DNA from: Atopobium sp. ICM42b
GTDB lineage: Bacteria; Actinomycetota; Coriobacteriia; Coriobacteriales; Atopobiaceae
Assembly: GCA_000564995.1 (NCBI GenBank)
Contig: JDFH01000017.1
Coordinates: 1-52,054, forward strand
DNA: 52,054 bases
Direction of reading: 5' to 3'
Shown piece by piece: positions 49,941 to 52,054 of the stretch; the first letter of the stretch is position 1, and each line of letters begins with the position of its first letter. The translations under genes and the position numbers were made by a program. The notes under the pieces are model-generated. The model made no database searches. It was not told the DNA's origin and saw nothing but the letters and a program-made list of their open reading frames with translations.

Positions 49941-50870
49941 ATGGGAACATCTGCATTACCCGAGCGCAACCTCACCGATGATGAGCTCAAGCTTGCAGCT
50001 AATACGCTGAGGCGCGATGTCATTGACATGCTCGAGAAAAGCAAGTCAGGTCATCCCGGCGGCTCTCTCAGTGCGGCAGATATTGTGGCTACACTGTTCT
50101 TCTCGGGAGTTATGAAGTACAACCACAACAACCCAGAGGACCACACCGAGGATAGGTTCTTCCTGTCCAAGGGTCACGTGGCTCCTGTGCTGTATGCTGC
50201 GTACCACCTGCTTGATTGGCTCCATGACGAGGATATGGTTACCCTCCGTCAGCTTGGTAGTCGTTTGCAGGGTCATCCAGACTGCCACGCATGCCCTGGT
50301 ATTGAGGTTTGCTCTGGCTCTCTTGGTCAGGGTCTCTCGGTAGCAGCAGGATGTGCTTTGGGACTTTCTATGGACGCTCTGGCAAGCGGCGAGCACGCCA
50401 AGAAGGTATTTGTCCTTCTGGGCGACGGCGAGCTGCAGGAGGGCTCTAACTGGGAGGCATGCATGTTTGCTGCTCACCAGAAGCTGGATAACCTCATTGC
50501 CATTGTGGACCTCAACAATCTGCAGATTGACGGCCACGTAACCGATGTGTGCTCTCTTGGCGATATTGACGAGAAGTTCCGTTCTTTTGGCTGGAACGTA
50601 CTGCGCGTTAACGGTCATGAGGTTACTGAGGTGCGCCAGGCCCTTCTCGCTGCACGAGATGGTCGCGAGGCAGGAAACACGGCGCCTACCGTGGTTATTT
50701 GCCAGACCGTCAAGGGCAAGGGCGTCTCGTTTATGGAGGACAAAGCCTCCTGGCACGGAAACGCTCCTTCGGCTGAACAGGCTGATCTTGCGCGAGAAGA
50801 ACTTGATGCAGCAAGAGAGCTTCTTTTGATTGATCTTCAGGGTGAGGGTAAGGAGGTTGCCAATGTCTAG
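49941..50870 (+). CDS. transketolase, N-terminal (TPP-binding) subunit
   Basis: 309 residues, half of a normal transketolase. It moves two-carbon units in the non-oxidative pentose phosphate pathway. TPP and substrate motifs: KSGHPGGSLSAADIVATLFF, FFLSKGHVAPVLYAAYH, LGQGLSVAAGCALG and the TPP motif LLGDGELQEGSNWEA with later DLNNLQIDG. The ATG at 49941 is six bases after GAGAGG; ATG 49935 abuts it. It overlaps the next gene by 8 bp. Split transketolases are common in this phylum and in archaea, so it is not a frameshift. Confidence 0.94.
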   Translation: MGTSALPERNLTDDELKLAANTLRRDVIDMLEKSKSGHPGGSLSAADIVATLFFSGVMKYNHNNPEDHTEDRFFLSKGHVAPVLYAAYHLLDWLHDEDMVTLRQLGSRLQGHPDCHACPGIEVCSGSLGQGLSVAAGCALGLSMDALASGEHAKKVFVLLGDGELQEGSNWEACMFAAHQKLDNLIAIVDLNNLQIDGHVTDVCSLGDIDEKFRSFGWNVLRVNGHEVTEVRQALLAARDGREAGNTAPTVVICQTVKGKGVSFMEDKASWHGNAPSAEQADLAREELDAARELLLIDLQGEGKEVANV

Positions 50871-51789
50871 AGCAACTCGTGAGGCATATGGTCAGACTCT
50901 TGTTGAGCTGGTAAACGAGGGTCACGATATTGTGGCCGTTGACGCAGACCTTGCCGGCTCCACTAAACTTGCCGACCTTCAGAAGGCCTTCCCACAGCGC
51001 ATGGTTGACGTGGGTATTGCCGAGCAGAACATGGTAGGCGTTGCATCTGGACTGGTACTTACGGGACGCACCGTGTTTACCGGCTCGTTTGCTGTGTTTG
51101 CTACCGGCCGCGCTTACGACCAGATCAGAAACACCGTCTGCGATTCCGGCCTTAACGTGAAGATTTGCCCTACGCACGCAGGTATTACGGTGGGAGAGGA
51201 TGGCGCCACTCACCAGTCCCTTGAGGACATTGGCATGATGCGCGCCCTGCCTCAGATGCGCGTGCTTGTTCCTGCAGATTACAACGCTACCAAGGCAGCG
51301 CTCAAGCTTGCTGCCGAGGCAGATGGTCCCTTCTACGTGCGTATGGGTCGTCACAAGGTTGCCGACATCTACGATGAGTCCTTCAAGGGCGGCCTGCCTT
51401 TTGCAAACGTCTTGCGTGAGGGTACTGACGTTACCATTGCTGCCTGCGGTGTTGAGGTTGCTCAGGCACTTGCAGCCGCAGATTTGCTGGCAGAGGAGAA
51501 GATTTCTGCCGAGGTCATTGATGTGTTCTCCATCAAGCCTTTGGACGAGGAAGTTATTTTGGCATCTGCCGAGAAGACCCGTCATGTGGTAACCGTTGAG
51601 GAGCACAACGTGGCAACAGGCCTTGGAGCTGCAGTTGCCGAGCTTCTGGCCGAGCAGCTACCAACGCCCATGCGCTTTGCTGGTATGCGTACCTTTGGCA
51701 CCTCCGCTCCTGGCGACGTGCTGCTTTCGCACTTTGGCCTGGACGCCGAGGGTATTGCTGCTCGCGTCAGGGAGTTCTTGCTCTCGTAG
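50863..51789 (+). CDS. transketolase, C-terminal (pyrimidine-binding) subunit
   Basis: 308 residues. Completes the enzyme begun by the previous gene. The PYR domain carries VAVDADLAGSTKLADLQKAF, VDVGIAEQNMVGVASGLVLTG (catalytic Glu for TPP), TGSFAVFATGRAYDQIRNTV and GATHQSLEDIGMMRALP; the C-terminal domain ends in TFGTSAPGDVLLSHFGLDA. The ATG at 50863 follows AAGGAGG inside the upstream gene. With transaldolase and UlaE/F it links the operon to central carbon flow. Confidence 0.94.
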   Translation: MSRATREAYGQTLVELVNEGHDIVAVDADLAGSTKLADLQKAFPQRMVDVGIAEQNMVGVASGLVLTGRTVFTGSFAVFATGRAYDQIRNTVCDSGLNVKICPTHAGITVGEDGATHQSLEDIGMMRALPQMRVLVPADYNATKAALKLAAEADGPFYVRMGRHKVADIYDESFKGGLPFANVLREGTDVTIAACGVEVAQALAAADLLAEEKISAEVIDVFSIKPLDEEVILASAEKTRHVVTVEEHNVATGLGAAVAELLAEQLPTPMRFAGMRTFGTSAPGDVLLSHFGLDAEGIAARVREFLLS

Positions 51790-51864
51790 ACGCGTGCGAG
51801 AGCTGCAACGGCAACGCCGCAGGTCAGCGGCGCGTGTGCGGTTCACAGGTTACGAGTGATTTTG

Positions 51865-51899
51865 ACCCGGTATCTATTTCGTGTGGATACCGGGTTTCT
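51865..51899 (+). terminator. operon terminator after transketolase
   Basis: ACCCGGTATC (51865-51874) pairs with GATACCGGGT (51886-51895), followed by TTCTT. Confidence 0.8.
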
Positions 51900-51996
51900 T
51901 GTGCGGATACGCTGCTAGTGGACGGGCTTCTCGCCAGGTGGGCGGTATGAGCCCGGAGTGAGCCAGGCGTATGCTTGGTGCGCCTGATTTTCTCGC

Positions 51997-52048
51997 CATG
52001 TCTGAACGATTTGCCGGAAAAGTACACCATATCTGAGCTATTTGCCGG
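51997..52048. repeat. two direct repeats at the window edge, diverged modular arm
   Basis: CATGTCTGAACGATTTGCCG (from 51997) and CATATCTGAGCTATTTGCCG (from 52028), 31 bp apart, with ACAC before the second. The complement of the second starts GGCAAATAG and ends GGTGTACTT, comparable to the arms at 15838 and 26091. Probably the start of a longer array beyond the window. Confidence 0.55.
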
Positions 52049-52054
52049 TTTTTC

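Noticed and set aside
49941..51789. Transketolase broken by a frameshift
   Set aside because: Both halves have their own ribosome site and start, overlap by 8 bp, and split transketolases are well known.

Overview
The window looks like chromosome of a low-to-medium GC member of the Coriobacteriia, most likely Atopobiaceae (Lancefieldella/Atopobium-like). This is an inference from protein style, gene content (MscL with a zinc ribbon, DUF1846, CBS-type Mn-pyrophosphatase, many PTS genes) and base composition; no rRNA or other marker gene is present. I support 46 protein-coding genes plus one doubtful small ORF. No tRNA, rRNA, CRISPR array, phage or transposase gene was recognised. Starts were chosen by ribosome-binding site, so many lie inside the longest open frame.

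Layout. 0-7 kb: an unknown acidic-linker protein, a membrane-anchored glycerophosphodiester phosphodiesterase, a P1B metal ATPase, then trmB and yfbR on the minus strand. 7-13 kb: amidohydrolase, G3E GTPase, sirtuin and CBS-type manganese pyrophosphatase. 12.8-15.4 kb: a MORN-repeat membrane protein overlapping an OatA-like acyltransferase. 16-24.6 kb: EttA, ferritin with a striking operator-like palindrome, EamA exporter plus asparaginase, GH25 lysozyme overlapping a DUF1846 protein, small membrane proteins, archaeal-type peptidyl-tRNA hydrolase. 24.8-28.1 kb: an AT-rich accessory stretch with a lone prepilin peptidase, a gene-poor 1.1-kb repeat cluster, an XRE regulator, a Cys-rich small protein and a TetR regulator. 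28-36.9 kb: two lipoproteins, manA, mscL, an M32 carboxypeptidase, and an aminotransferase / Ddl-like / ROK kinase operon. 37-40.7 kb: fructose PTS (fruA, fruK) and yebC. 41.3-51.8 kb: a divergent DeoR regulator and a long operon for an L-ascorbate-type sugar acid: PTS IIA, IIC and IIB, an unknown beta-propeller protein, UlaG, UlaF/AraD, UlaE, transaldolase and split transketolase. It would carry the sugar acid to D-xylulose 5-phosphate and the non-oxidative pentose phosphate pathway, but the UlaD decarboxylase is not in it.

The least explained material is between genes. (1) The octamer GGCGAGAA (either strand) occurs about 26 times by eye in 52 kb, against about 1.6 expected at equal base use, in several reading frames and in intergenic DNA; this resembles a DNA-uptake or other genome-wide signal. 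(2) A family of ~25-bp arms is arranged with nearly constant geometry (two direct arms 41-42 bp apart, then an inverted arm) at 15.73, 25.98 and 40.92 kb, with a diverged pair at the right window edge. (3) Three copies of a 46-bp palindrome look like two abutting IS3/IS150-type ends. (4) Several GC-rich short tandem arrays follow genes. Other points: a Ddl-family protein that has lost two metal ligands, a probable metal-responsive operator and terminator in the ferritin leader, and the unknown propeller protein in the ascorbate operon.
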